Origin: Flavobacterium undicola
Lineage (GTDB): Bacteria > Bacteroidota > Bacteroidia > Flavobacteriales > Flavobacteriaceae
Direction: 5' to 3'
NCBI RefSeq assembly: GCF_009909155.2
Contig: NZ_JAAAPM020000027.1
Span: forward strand, 1-63,944
DNA length: 63,944 nucleotides
Shown here: positions 8,449-17,884 of the stretch, one piece after another
Position numbering within the stretch: position 1 is the stretch's first letter
How the letters are laid out: the number at the start of each line of letters is the position of its first letter
The notes under the pieces: model-generated
Databases searched by the model: none
Seen by the model: the letters and a program-made list of their open reading frames with translations, nothing else
What the model was told of the DNA's origin: nothing
Made by a program: the position numbers and the translations under genes

Positions 8449-9684
8449 TTATTTTCTTACTACTTTAAGGTAAGCTGCTGGATTTGAAGGATCAAAAACT
8501 GTTTTGTCCATTGTAAGTGAGAATGGTTTCATATCGTCATTTGGAACCTTCACTTTCATACTTGCAGCTACTTCTTTATACAAATCATCTAAAATCAATT
8601 TATCAGCAATTGCATTATAGTTTGGAGCTTCTTTTAAATATCCGAATCTTACATACTGTGCCATTGCCCAGATAGCATGCGATTTACGAGGGAAGTTTAC
8701 AGCACCACCTTTGTAGAACAACATATAATCTTTATCATACACTTCAACACCTTGATTACATCCTAGGTTATAATCTCCCATTAAACGTCCTTCAATTACA
8801 TCTGCAGGAGCATTAACATAAGGAGCTCTACCAATAATTGCTGCTGCTTTTTTACGATTTGCAGGTACATCTAGCCACATACAAGCTTCTAAAACCGCTT
8901 TCATCACTTTTTTAAGATCTTCTCTTCTTTTTACACTAAAATCTTTGTTTACTACCAATGCTTTTTCAGGATGATCTTTCCAAATATCTTGTGAAGCTAT
9001 TTGAGTAAATCCAACTCCTTGCTTAACTGCAACACCACCCCAAGGTTCTCCTACACAGTATCCATCCATATTACCTACTTTCATGTTTGCTACCATTTGT
9101 GGAGGCGGAATAGTGATAATTTTAACCGCTTTTTGATTTAAACCTGCAATAGACATCCAGTTTCTCAACCATAAATCATGCGTTCCTCCAGGAAAAGTCA
9201 TTGCAAAAGTTACTTCTTTCTCTGCTTTCAATTTAGCAGCAACTACTGGAGTTACTTTATTCATTTGTTTGAAACCTACTTTTCCACAAAAGTCATTTGA
9301 TAATGTAATTGCCTGACCATTTACATTCAACATCATGGCAATTTTCATTTCAGAACCTGCCTTACCACCTACTCCTGTATAAACTGAGAAAGGCATTGTA
9401 TACAAACAGTGTGCTCCATCTAATTCGCCTGTTAAAATTTTATCTCTAACATTAGCCCATGAAGACTCTTTAGTTACTTCTACATTCACTCCGTATTTTT
9501 TGAATAAGCCTAATTCTTTAGCCATTACAATTGGTGAACAATCTGTTAGAGGAATAAACCCTAATTTTATTGGTTCACCTGACTGTGCATTTGTTTTCAT
9601 TGCAGTAAGAGAACACACTGTTACTGTAGCTGCCAGCATCATTTTTGAAAAGAGCTTTGCTATTTTTTGAGTTGATTTTTTCAT
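8449..9684 (-). CDS. nrtA: Nitrate ABC transporter substrate-binding protein (NrtA-like)
   Basis: A 411-residue periplasmic binding protein of the NrtA/CmpA group, larger than the sulfonate/taurine binding proteins (about 320 residues). A signal peptide covers about residues 1-34 (ends KTNAQ). Family features are PIKLGFIPLTDCSPIVMAKE at the mature N-terminus, TFPGGTHDLWLRNW, and GYCVGEPWGG in the ligand-binding lobe. It captures nitrate (possibly nitrite) for the NrtBD pump. No lipobox is present, so it is probably soluble in the periplasm. Confidence 0.88.
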   Translation of the reverse strand: MKKSTQKIAKLFSKMMLAATVTVCSLTAMKTNAQSGEPIKLGFIPLTDCSPIVMAKELGLFKKYGVNVEVTKESSWANVRDKILTGELDGAHCLYTMPFSVYTGVGGKAGSEMKIAMMLNVNGQAITLSNDFCGKVGFKQMNKVTPVVAAKLKAEKEVTFAMTFPGGTHDLWLRNWMSIAGLNQKAVKIITIPPPQMVANMKVGNMDGYCVGEPWGGVAVKQGVGFTQIASQDIWKDHPEKALVVNKDFSVKRREDLKKVMKAVLEACMWLDVPANRKKAAAIIGRAPYVNAPADVIEGRLMGDYNLGCNQGVEVYDKDYMLFYKGGAVNFPRKSHAIWAMAQYVRFGYLKEAPNYNAIADKLILDDLYKEVAASMKVKVPNDDMKPFSLTMDKTVFDPSNPAAYLKVVRK

Positions 9685-9717
9685 CTTGATTATTTTAATT
9701 GTTTAACCTTGTTTGTT

Positions 9718-11169
9718 TTATTTTTTAGCTAAAAAGTCTGGCTTAATGTTCAACATTAGATAAGCAAATTGAGGAGATAAATTAGGAGTAGTTACATTTT
9801 TAACTGCTGCAGAAGCCATAGAATTTGTCGCTTTCATTATACAATATCCTGCTTCAACATTAATAATCTTAGTTACATTGTATTTAACTGTTAGGTCAAA
9901 TTCTGTTCCTAAATACTTGCTTAAAGTTCCTCCAGCACCATCAGATAATTTATTTCCAGCTTCAAATCCGTGAACATCTAATAAGAAAGTCAAATTATCT
10001 TTAGCATTGTATTTTGCTTTAAAGAAATAGTTTAACAAACCTTGATTTCCAAATCCATTAGCTGCATAGAAGTAATCCATATATCCCCAGAATTTATGTG
10101 GTGTTCCGTATAATGGATCAAAACGATTGTTTTGTGTCGCTGCTTTAGTACCATTATTTCCTGATAAAAAGTCAATTCCAGGTCCTATAAATAATTTTCT
10201 ACCAGCTTGATAAGTTGCTGTTATAGAAGCCATTTTAGAACTTATTGAATTTGCGTCTTTATCATGACCTCCTTGATAATAAGCACTACCTGTTAAGTTA
10301 ATTTTTCTGGTAGGCATTACGTTAAAGTAAAGTCCTGTAGTATTTCTACTCCAAACGCCTTCTCCATAAGTTTTAACCCCGGCTATAGTACTATATTGGT
10401 TGAAATCGTCTTTGAAAAATAAGAAAGAAACATCTCCAAAGAAGAATTTTTTACCTAAATAAGCATATTGAAAAGACTTATACATAGTTCCAATTCCGTT
10501 GGTTCCTGCAGCGTAAGTTGTAGTTGTGGCTGGAGCTGTACCCGCAGTATTTGAACCATTGTAAACTGTTCCTACGTTTTGCATTTTATTTTGGTTAAAA
10601 GCTAAACCTGCATCAAAAATCCATCCTTTGTTAGAATATTTGAAGACAATCGCATCATGTCTTCTTCCTTGTTGTAACCAATCTAATCCTCCTAAAACTT
10701 TTTGATCATCATAAGCAATTTCCTGACGACCAATTTTTAACGAAATATTTTGTGCTTTATTGATAGTATCTTTAAGAGATAAATCTAACCAAGCTTCATT
10801 TAACATGATACCGTCATTAGCATCTACAGTAACTTGATTAATAGAAGAAGCATCTTGTCCAAATACACGAACATCTTGTAAGGATACAAAAGTTTTAAAT
10901 CTATAACCTGCATAACCAATATTTAATCTTGTTCTTTGAGAATTAAATAGTCCTGCTTTTTGACCATCTTTAGACAATGTACCTTGCCCATCTCTTACCT
11001 CAGTTCTTTCTCTTAATTGTCCAGTTGCAGTTAATTGAGCCTGAGACTCATTATAACCAAATACTGTAAGAGCAATACCTAAAAAGATAGATTTTGAAAA
11101 GTTTACCTTTGTAACATTCACTTTTTGGATTCCTTGAAAAAAAAGTGCTTTTGCTTTGATCAATTCCAT
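9718..11169 (-). CDS. Outer-membrane porin of alginate-export family
   Basis: A 483-residue beta-barrel protein with an extended N-terminal signal region (cleavage near ESQAQ, about residue 45). The body matches alginate-export-type porins: LRERTEVRDG, NSQRTRLNIGYAGYRFK and LKIGRQEIAYDDQKVLGGLDW near the start, alternating aromatic strands throughout, and the C-terminal strand FAYLMLNIKPDF. It is the first gene of the nrtABD operon, 34 bases before nrtA, so it most likely lets nitrate through the outer membrane. A Crp/Fnr-type dyad and a -7 box lie just upstream. Confidence 0.8.
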   Translation of the reverse strand: MELIKAKALFFQGIQKVNVTKVNFSKSIFLGIALTVFGYNESQAQLTATGQLRERTEVRDGQGTLSKDGQKAGLFNSQRTRLNIGYAGYRFKTFVSLQDVRVFGQDASSINQVTVDANDGIMLNEAWLDLSLKDTINKAQNISLKIGRQEIAYDDQKVLGGLDWLQQGRRHDAIVFKYSNKGWIFDAGLAFNQNKMQNVGTVYNGSNTAGTAPATTTTYAAGTNGIGTMYKSFQYAYLGKKFFFGDVSFLFFKDDFNQYSTIAGVKTYGEGVWSRNTTGLYFNVMPTRKINLTGSAYYQGGHDKDANSISSKMASITATYQAGRKLFIGPGIDFLSGNNGTKAATQNNRFDPLYGTPHKFWGYMDYFYAANGFGNQGLLNYFFKAKYNAKDNLTFLLDVHGFEAGNKLSDGAGGTLSKYLGTEFDLTVKYNVTKIINVEAGYCIMKATNSMASAAVKNVTTPNLSPQFAYLMLNIKPDFLAKK

Positions 11170-11198
11170 AATTATTTATTATTAAGTTTTGTATGAAG

Positions 11199-11206
11199 CA
11201 AATTTA
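11199..11206 (-). promoter_or_regulatory. -7 promoter box of porin-nrtABD operon
   Basis: On the minus strand this reads TAAATTTG, an exact match to TAnnTTTG. The predicted transcript would start near 11191, giving a leader of about 20 bases. The dyad at 11209-11224 lies 2 bases upstream. Confidence 0.6.
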
Positions 11207-11208
11207 CG

Positions 11209-11224
11209 TAAGTACTAATACGTA
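11209..11224. promoter_or_regulatory. Crp/Fnr-type dyad before nitrate-transport operon
   Basis: TAAGTA-CTAA-TACGTA (minus strand TACGTA-TTAG-TACTTA). Half-sites and 4-bp spacing are the same as at 11960, 24804 and 30775. It occupies the place of the missing -33 element. Confidence 0.65.
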
Positions 11225-11959
11225 AAAACCATCTAAAAACCAGTCCAAAACAGCTTTTTAACACAACTAATCAAATCATAAAAATCACATTAAACCTTGC
11301 TAAAACGCAGCAAACAATAAAAAAAACCCGTAAACACTGGGGTTAACTAGACTTAAATACGTAGTTTAAAAAACTAAGTTGCCTTTTTCAAAGCATAAAA
11401 AGCATACTTATTCTTAAAAAAAAGAAATACAAAAGAGAATAATTCCAGTAAATAGTACCGAAAAAAATAATTCAGATACTATACTATATTAATGTATAAG
11501 TAGAAACACAGGAAACTTAAAAACTCATTTTTTGTTTAGGCTTAAAATTTACTGTCTTTTATTTATCCAATAAAAAAATCAAAACTTCTTTTAGGTAATT
11601 AAATAGCTCCGTCCTAAAAAATAGAGACATCTCTTTCAATCCTAATTAATAGTATATAGAATGGTATAATCTACTGCATAGATTACAAAACAGTGTTGTA
11701 TTGCTTTGTCTCAAAGGGATGAGAAACAGTAACAATAAGAAATTACATAAGAAGTATTATTAAGGAATTTATTTAAATTCTGCAACGATCTTAACTTCTA
11801 CTCCATTACTATTTTCTTCAATAAAATCAAAAATTAACACTGAGCTAAATGTTATTTTTTTGAATTAATAATTGTTTTTTGAGCCAAAAAAAAAATAAAA
11901 AGCATTATTTTAGACTTCTTTTATCTATTTGTCAAACTTGAAAAATAAATTAAAAAAAA
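11225..11959. other. Long intergenic region between divergent nitrate genes
   Basis: About 830 bases separate the porin and nitrate reductase start codons. Apart from the dyads at its two ends I see no gene. A lone half-site TACGTA occurs near 11358, and a weak AACCC/GGGTT stem near 11327. No riboswitch or small RNA could be recognised. Confidence 0.5.
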
Positions 11960-11975
11960 TACGTATTTTTACTTA
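11960..11975. promoter_or_regulatory. Crp/Fnr-type dyad 1 before nitrate reductase
   Basis: TACGTA-TTTT-TACTTA. It lies 81 bases before the start codon and about 15 bases before a near-consensus -7 box (TACATTTT, 11991-11998). Confidence 0.65.
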
Positions 11976-11980
11976 ATTAA

Positions 11981-11996
11981 TACGTATTTTTACATT
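11981..11996. promoter_or_regulatory. Crp/Fnr-type dyad 2 (imperfect) before nitrate reductase
   Basis: TACGTA-TTTT-TACATT is a tandem copy of the dyad at 11960, offset by 21 bases (two helical turns). Its second half-site is degenerate and overlaps the putative -7 box. Confidence 0.45.
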
Positions 11997-12055
11997 TTAA
12001 AACTTTTGTTAAACAGTTTGAAAAAAGATTTCGCAATTAAAAAATACAGAGGATA

Positions 12056-15000
12056 ATGCAAAATTCAGAAATCAAAACTACGTGTTCATATTGTGGAGTA
12101 GGATGCGGAATCATTGTAAGCAAAGATTCTAGTAATGGAGTTACTGTAAAAGGAGATATTGATCATCCTGTAAACAGAGGAATGCTCTGTTCTAAAGGAA
12201 TGAATCTACATTATGTAGCTAACGACATTTCTGACAGAATTCTTTATCCTGAAATGCGTTGGAGTAAATCGCACCCTATGGAACGTGTAAGCTGGGACGA
12301 TGGTTTAGATCGTGCTGCAGCTGTATTTTCTTCAATAATAAAAAAACATGGCCCTGATAGTGTGGGCTTTTATATCTCTGGACAATGTCTTACTGAGGAA
12401 TATTATTTGGTAAACAAACTGGTAAAAGGTTTTCTAAAAACAAATAATATCGATACTAATTCGCGTCTTTGCATGAGTTCAGCTGTAGCTGGCTACAAGA
12501 AAACTTTCGGAGAAGATTCAGTTCCGATAGCTTATGACGACATTGAATTAGCAGATACTTTCTTAATCACAGGAGCAAATCCAGCTTGGTGCCACCCTAT
12601 TCTATTCAGACGTTTAGAACAACACCGTGAAAAAAATCCAAAAGTAAAAGTAATTGTAATTGATCCTAGAAAAACAGATACTGCCTTAACTGCCGATTTG
12701 CATTTACAAATTCTGCCTGGAAGTGATATTATATTATACCATGCTCTGGCCAAAAGAATTATCGAAAAAGGCTATGCCGATACTAATTTTGTAAAAAAAC
12801 ATACTGAAAACTTCGAGGCTTACAAGGATTTAGTACTATCTACTTCATTAGAAAGAGCATCTCAACTCTGCGGAATCTCCATCAAAGAAATTGATTTGGC
12901 AGCTGATTTAATTGGTAAAGCCGAAGGATTTCTTTCACTTTGGGCTATGGGATTGAATCAAAGTGCTGTTGGTGTGGATAAAAATACAGCCTTGCTTAAT
13001 ATCTCATTATTAACCGGGCATGTAGGAAAACCAGGTTCAGGACCTTTTTCTCTAACAGGACAACCTAACGCCATGGGCGGAAGAGAAGTAGGTGGAATGG
13101 CTAATTTACTAGCTGTCCACAGAGAATTAGCGAATCCTGAACACCGTCAGGAAGTAGCCGATTTTTGGGGAGTAGACGGTATTTCTGAAAAACCAGGTTT
13201 GACCGCTACAGAAATGTTTGACGCCTTAGAATCCGGAAAAATGAAAGCGATTTGGATTATCTGTACCAATCCAATGGTAAGCTTACCCGATTCCAGAAGA
13301 GTGGAAAAAGCCTTGCAAAATGCCAAATTTGTAGTCGTTCAAGAAATATCACATAAATCCGATACTGCTAAATTTGCCGACTTACTGCTTCCAGCAGCGG
13401 CATGGTTAGAAAAAGAAGGTACGATGACCAATTCGGAAAGACGAATTTCCTATTTACCTAAAGGAATTAATGCTCCTGGTGAAGCGCTACCTGACGTTGA
13501 AATCCTAACTCGATTTGCAAAAAAAATGGGATTCAGTGGCTTTAATTTCAATACTGCCGAAGAAGTCTATAAGGAATATTGTCAAATGACAAAAAACACC
13601 AACATTGATATTTCTTATCTTAATTACAACCGATTAAAACACGAAGGTACTTTTCAATGGCCTGTACCAGATTATGGACATCCTGGGACACCACGTCTTT
13701 TTGCCGATAAAAAATTTTATACGCCTTCCCAAAAAGCAATTTTCAATCTGCCAACTTCGATCGAAAATACTTCGGAACAACCTAGCGATAAATACCCATT
13801 TATCCTTACCACTGGTCGAATTAGAGATCAATGGCATACGATGACTAAAACTGGAAAAGTATCCCGATTACTATCACACATACCTAATCCATTTTTAGAA
13901 ATCAATCCTATTGATGCCTTTAAATCAGGAATAGAAAATGGTGATATTGTTGTTGTTAATAGTAAAAATGGTGAAGTTCGTGTCAAAGCTACTGTGACTG
14001 ACTCTATAAAAGAAGGTGTTGTTTTTCTACCAATGCATTGGGGGAAACAATTAGATAACGACTTAAACAGAACTAACAATCTAACCAATACACTTGTTGA
14101 CCCTGTTTCGAAAGAACCTGATTTTAAATATACTGCTGTTGCTGTAAAAAAATACGAAAAGCCATTCGAAAAAATAGCCATTGTAGGTGCTGGAGCGGCT
14201 TCTTTTAGATTCATACAAAATTATAGAGAACTTAATGCAACAGATGAAATTATTGTTTTCTCTAATGAACCCAATCCATTTTACAATCGCGTTCTTTTAC
14301 CTGAATATGTTACCAATGAATTATCATGGGAGAATTTATTAAAAATAAGAGATAAGGACGGTTTAAGCAAACTGAATATCACTTTAAAATCATCGGTAGG
14401 TATTGAAAACATAGATACTACCAATAAAACTATCAAAGATAGTCGTGGCGACACACATACTTTTGACCGCTTGATTCTTGCTACTGGAAGCCGTCCTTTT
14501 ATTCCTGAAAATGCACAATTGCATCTTCCCGGACGTTTTACTATGCGTAGAAAAGAAGATGCTGATAAATTAAAAAACTATTTAGACAATACTAATTTAG
14601 CTCCCGAAGACCAACATGTGGTAATTGTAGGTGGTGGCTTATTAGGTCTCGAATTGGCAGCAGCCTTAAAGCATAAAAAAGTAAAAATTACTATCATACA
14701 AAGGGCTTCCCGATTAATGGAACGCCAATTAGATCGTATTTCTTGTAAATTATTAGCCGAAGAAGTACAGCTTCGTGATATTCAAATTTATTTTGATAAT
14801 GAAGTAAGTACTGTTTTCGAATCTGATAATGACAATGAACTGGAAATTGCACTAAAAAGTGGTAGAATACTAACTGCAAACGCCGTTGTTTACGCCATTG
14901 GAACAGTACCAAATATAGAAATTGCCAAAGAATCTGGAGTTGCTTGTGGTCGCGGAGTGAAAGTAAATCAATATTTACAATCTTCAAATCCTGATGTTTT

Positions 15001-15574
15001 TGCCATTGGCGAAATTGCGGAATTCAACGGAAAATTATTCGGAATTACCTCTGCTGCTGAAGAACAAGCCGATGTTTTAGCCAACTATTTTGCTGGAGAC
15101 ATTAGTAGTTTTTACAAAGGATCCGTATTGATGAACATCCTAAAACTAGAAGATATTAATCTTTGTAGTATTGGCGAAGTTGAAATTCCTGAAAACGACG
15201 ACAGTTATGAAGAAATTGTCTTTGCCGATTTGAAAAAACGCTATTACAAAAAATGTATCGTTAAAGACGATTTGTTAGTAGGCGCTATTTTGATGGGAGA
15301 TAAAAATGAATTTGCCGAATTCAAAACCATGATTGAAAGCAAAATCGAATTATCAGACAAACGCAATCAACTTTTAAGAGGAAGCGGTGCTGCTGCCAAA
15401 CCAGTTGTAGGTAAATTAGTTTGCTCTTGTAGCCAGGTAGGAAGCGGAAATATCGAAGAAGCAGTCAAAGCAGGAACAACTAATTTCACTGAATTATGTA
15501 AATCTACCGGAGCTGGGTTAGGCTGCGGAAGTTGTAAAACCGAAGTGAAAGAGATTTTAGCTAAATGCAAATAA
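12056..15574 (+). CDS. nasC: Nitrate reductase fused to NirB-like flavin module and BFD domain
   Basis: A 1172-residue cytoplasmic enzyme in three parts. Residues 1-690 are a molybdopterin oxidoreductase of the assimilatory nitrate reductase type, with a [4Fe-4S] site C10-x2-C13-x3-C17-x27-C45 and a probable molybdenum ligand C139 (SRLCMSSA). Residues about 705-1110 are a pyridine-nucleotide-disulfide oxidoreductase like the N-terminal half of NAD(P)H nitrite reductase, with FAD motif IVGAGAAS and NAD motif VIVGGGLLGLELA. The last 50 residues are a BFD-type [2Fe-2S] domain (VCSCSQ and GLGCGSCK). It should reduce nitrate to nitrite using NAD(P)H without a separate reductase. No nitrite reductase gene follows. 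Tandem dyads lie upstream; the rubredoxin fusion follows by 75 bases. Confidence 0.85.
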   Translation: MQNSEIKTTCSYCGVGCGIIVSKDSSNGVTVKGDIDHPVNRGMLCSKGMNLHYVANDISDRILYPEMRWSKSHPMERVSWDDGLDRAAAVFSSIIKKHGPDSVGFYISGQCLTEEYYLVNKLVKGFLKTNNIDTNSRLCMSSAVAGYKKTFGEDSVPIAYDDIELADTFLITGANPAWCHPILFRRLEQHREKNPKVKVIVIDPRKTDTALTADLHLQILPGSDIILYHALAKRIIEKGYADTNFVKKHTENFEAYKDLVLSTSLERASQLCGISIKEIDLAADLIGKAEGFLSLWAMGLNQSAVGVDKNTALLNISLLTGHVGKPGSGPFSLTGQPNAMGGREVGGMANLLAVHRELANPEHRQEVADFWGVDGISEKPGLTATEMFDALESGKMKAIWIICTNPMVSLPDSRRVEKALQNAKFVVVQEISHKSDTAKFADLLLPAAAWLEKEGTMTNSERRISYLPKGINAPGEALPDVEILTRFAKKMGFSGFNFNTAEEVYKEYCQMTKNTNIDISYLNYNRLKHEGTFQWPVPDYGHPGTPRLFADKKFYTPSQKAIFNLPTSIENTSEQPSDKYPFILTTGRIRDQWHTMTKTGKVSRLLSHIPNPFLEINPIDAFKSGIENGDIVVVNSKNGEVRVKATVTDSIKEGVVFLPMHWGKQLDNDLNRTNNLTNTLVDPVSKEPDFKYTAVAVKKYEKPFEKIAIVGAGAASFRFIQNYRELNATDEIIVFSNEPNPFYNRVLLPEYVTNELSWENLLKIRDKDGLSKLNITLKSSVGIENIDTTNKTIKDSRGDTHTFDRLILATGSRPFIPENAQLHLPGRFTMRRKEDADKLKNYLDNTNLAPEDQHVVIVGGGLLGLELAAALKHKKVKITIIQRASRLMERQLDRISCKLLAEEVQLRDIQIYFDNEVSTVFESDNDNELEIALKSGRILTANAVVYAIGTVPNIEIAKESGVACGRGVKVNQYLQSSNPDVFAIGEIAEFNGKLFGITSAAEEQADVLANYFAGDISSFYKGSVLMNILKLEDINLCSIGEVEIPENDDSYEEIVFADLKKRYYKKCIVKDDLLVGAILMGDKNEFAEFKTMIESKIELSDKRNQLLRGSGAAAKPVVGKLVCSCSQVGSGNIEEAVKAGTTNFTELCKSTGAGLGCGSCKTEVKEILAKCK

Positions 15575-15649
15575 GTTTGTTGTTGTTCGTTTATAGTCAA
15601 TTGTTCAAAAACTATAAACATCAAACTACAAACCATAAACTTTAAGAAC

Positions 15650-17092
15650 ATGGAATTAACACGATTAATAGTAAAAGGAGGCGTTATTTCGCCAGGCGAA
15701 TTACGCAGTATTGTTAACATGAGTTTAGCACAAGGACTAAAAGACATTTCCTTTGGTTCCAGACAAGATATTATTTTTCCAAATGGATTTAAATATTCAG
15801 AAACGGAGAATAGTGGCAAACTACACATCGTTTATCCTAATGAACAAAGCGGAAATAATATTGTTTCTTCTTATGTTTCAACCGATATTTTCAGAAATAC
15901 ATCTTGGCTTACAGGTAATAAATTCTTGTATATTTTAGAGCAATTTAAAGAGCAACCTGTTTTAAAAGTCAATATTACCGACCCAAAACAGCAATTGGTT
16001 CCTTTATTTACAGGACACATCAATTTTATTGCTTCTGAGCATGAAGATTATTGGTACTTATACATTCGTTTACCAAATTGGCAACGTATGGAAGTATATC
16101 CTGTATTAATTTACAGCTGGGATATTTCCAAAATTTATTACGAAATCGAACGTATTGTTAGCGAAGAATCAATTGGAATAGACATGATTTTTAATCTTGT
16201 CAGCGAAAATTTGGACACTAACAACCGAACGATGGACAAAGCCCTGAATGTTCCGTTTTATCCTTTTCCATATTACGAAGGAATGAATCGTTTAGGAATT
16301 GACCAATATTGGCTTGGCTTGTATTGGAGAAATAATCTTTACGATTTAGAGTTTCTAAAAGAAATGTGCGATTTGTGTTTTGATTGCAAAATTGGAAAAA
16401 TAAGCATCACGCCTTGGAAATCCTTCATCATAAAAGGAATTCCGAAAGACCGAAAATTAGACTGGGAAAAATTCCTTGGGAAAAAAGGAATTAATGTGCG
16501 TCATTCGCTTTTAGAATTAAACTGGCATTTGCCTGTAGCAACCGATTGGTCTTTGAACCTTAAAACATTTTTGGTTAGAACCTTAGATCAATTTGATATT
16601 AGTACCTACGGACTTACTTTTGGAATTTCCGATTACAATCGTGAGGGACATTATTTTACTTCGATTGTCATCGAAAAAAATAAATTACCAAAAGACTTGG
16701 AATCCATCAAAATTAGAGATACTTACAACGTTTTGTATGCCAGGCATTTTGACCCCAACACCCGTGAATACATCATTCATACTCAAGATATTGACAAACT
16801 GGAATTGCCAAGTATTTTAATCGAATTAAGTAAAAAATACTTTAACGAATTAGGGAGCAATACTGCAGTTGAAAATAATGATGCTACCACTACAAAGAAA
16901 GAAAAACAAGAACATGATGTTTACCAATGTTCTGAATGTCTTACTATTTATAATTCTGAATACGGTGATGCTGTCCAAGGAATAGAAAAAGGAGTTTTGT
17001 TTAATGATTTACCCGTTGATTATTGCTGTTCTTTATGCGAATCGCCAAAATCTAATTTTGTACTTTTGACGGCTGAAAAACAAGACATTTAA
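15650..17092 (+). CDS. Degenerate nitrite/sulfite reductase half-domain fused to rubredoxin
   Basis: A 480-residue protein. Two stretches resemble the ferredoxin-like half-domains of siroheme nitrite/sulfite reductases: the N-terminus (MELTRLIVKGGVISPGELR) and about residues 235-265 (DLEFLKEMCDLCFDCKIG then ISITPWKSFIIKGIP). The canonical cysteines that bind siroheme and [4Fe-4S] are not seen, so it is unlikely to be a nitrite reductase. Residues 425-475 are a rubredoxin with two metal-binding pairs, YQCSEC and CSLC. It is probably an electron carrier or assembly partner for the nitrate reductase encoded just upstream. The function is inferred from position and the rubredoxin domain. Confidence 0.7.
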   Translation: MELTRLIVKGGVISPGELRSIVNMSLAQGLKDISFGSRQDIIFPNGFKYSETENSGKLHIVYPNEQSGNNIVSSYVSTDIFRNTSWLTGNKFLYILEQFKEQPVLKVNITDPKQQLVPLFTGHINFIASEHEDYWYLYIRLPNWQRMEVYPVLIYSWDISKIYYEIERIVSEESIGIDMIFNLVSENLDTNNRTMDKALNVPFYPFPYYEGMNRLGIDQYWLGLYWRNNLYDLEFLKEMCDLCFDCKIGKISITPWKSFIIKGIPKDRKLDWEKFLGKKGINVRHSLLELNWHLPVATDWSLNLKTFLVRTLDQFDISTYGLTFGISDYNREGHYFTSIVIEKNKLPKDLESIKIRDTYNVLYARHFDPNTREYIIHTQDIDKLELPSILIELSKKYFNELGSNTAVENNDATTTKKEKQEHDVYQCSECLTIYNSEYGDAVQGIEKGVLFNDLPVDYCCSLCESPKSNFVLLTAEKQDI

Positions 17093-17120
17093 AACCCTAA
17101 TTATCAATAAAACTACAGCT

Positions 17121-17672
17121 ATGAATACCGAATATAAAACCGTCGATTCTTCAAAAATAACAATCTCGGAATTAATGTTGCCTTCGCACACTAATTTCAG
17201 TGGAAAAATTCATGGTGGTTATATTTTATCCCTAATGGACCAAATTGCCTTTGCTTGTGGTTCTAAATTTTCAGGAAACTATTGTGTAACAGCTTCGGTC
17301 GACACTGTAAACTTTTTGAAACCTATTGAAGTTGGTGAATTAGTTACGATGAAAGCCAGCGTAAATTACGTTGGAAATAGCTCTATGGTTGTGGGTATTC
17401 GCGTAGAAGCCGAAAACATTCAAACAGGAGTGATTAAACATTGTAATTCCTCTTATTTTACGATGGTTGCGAAAGATAAATTAGGACAAAACGTTTCGGT
17501 TCCAGGTTTAATTTTGACCACGCTTAAAGAAGTAAGTCGTTTTCAAAATGCATTGAAACAAATTGCATTGAAAAAAGAGAAAGAATATCAAAAAACAATA
17601 GCTTCATTTGGATCTATTGAAACCATTTTAAAATCTAATAATTACAAAGTTAAAGTAGACTTTGAAAAATAG
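17121..17672 (+). CDS. Acyl-CoA thioesterase (hotdog fold)
   Basis: A 183-residue cytoplasmic protein of the YciA/BACH-like acyl-CoA hydrolase group. The hotdog signature is FSGKIHGGYILSLMDQIAFACG, with the catalytic acid in the MDQ segment, then ASVDTVNFLKPIEVGELV. The C-terminal 50 residues form a helical tail (FQNALKQIALKKEKEYQK). It would hydrolyse acyl-CoA thioesters; substrate length is unknown. It begins 28 bases after the rubredoxin gene and may simply ride on the nitrate transcript; no functional link is evident. Confidence 0.82.
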   Translation: MNTEYKTVDSSKITISELMLPSHTNFSGKIHGGYILSLMDQIAFACGSKFSGNYCVTASVDTVNFLKPIEVGELVTMKASVNYVGNSSMVVGIRVEAENIQTGVIKHCNSSYFTMVAKDKLGQNVSVPGLILTTLKEVSRFQNALKQIALKKEKEYQKTIASFGSIETILKSNNYKVKVDFEK

Positions 17673-17683
17673 ATGTCATTATA

Positions 17684-17712
17684 AACTCGACCGTTTTTTA
17701 AAACGGCCGAAT
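17684..17712 (+). terminator. Possible terminator after nitrate reductase transcript
   Basis: CCGTTTT and AAAACGG pair almost without a loop 15 bases past the thioesterase stop. This is weaker than the stem at 17736. Confidence 0.35.
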
Positions 17713-17735
17713 CTATAAACAACATCTAAAAACGC

Positions 17736-17764
17736 AAAAAGCACAGTGTAATACTGTGCTTTTT
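17736..17764 (+). terminator. Rho-independent terminator of nitrate reductase-thioesterase transcript
   Basis: AAAAAGCACAGT pairs perfectly with ACTGTGCTTTTT around a 5-base loop and ends in a T tract. It lies 64 bases after the thioesterase stop. Confidence 0.85.
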
Positions 17765-17843
17765 GTATTTACAACAAATTGAAATTGAGTTTTTTATAAA
17801 TTAAGATTGTAAACTTTGTTAAAAAGTATCAAACGCTTTTATA

Positions 17844-17874
17844 TTACGTGATTATTTTATAATTTTACACGTAA
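17844..17874. promoter_or_regulatory. Inverted repeat before VapBC-like operon
   Basis: TTACGTG (17844-17850) and CACGTAA (17868-17874) are perfect 7-bp inverted arms 17 bases apart, 11 bases before the antitoxin start. This is the expected place for antitoxin autorepression. The half-site differs from the nitrate-regulon dyad. Confidence 0.45.
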
Positions 17875-17884
17875 ACTATTTGTT

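Noticed and set aside
13828..14214. Minus-strand frame of 128 codons inside the nitrate reductase gene
   Set aside because: Antisense shadow; the plus strand has clear domain motifs here.
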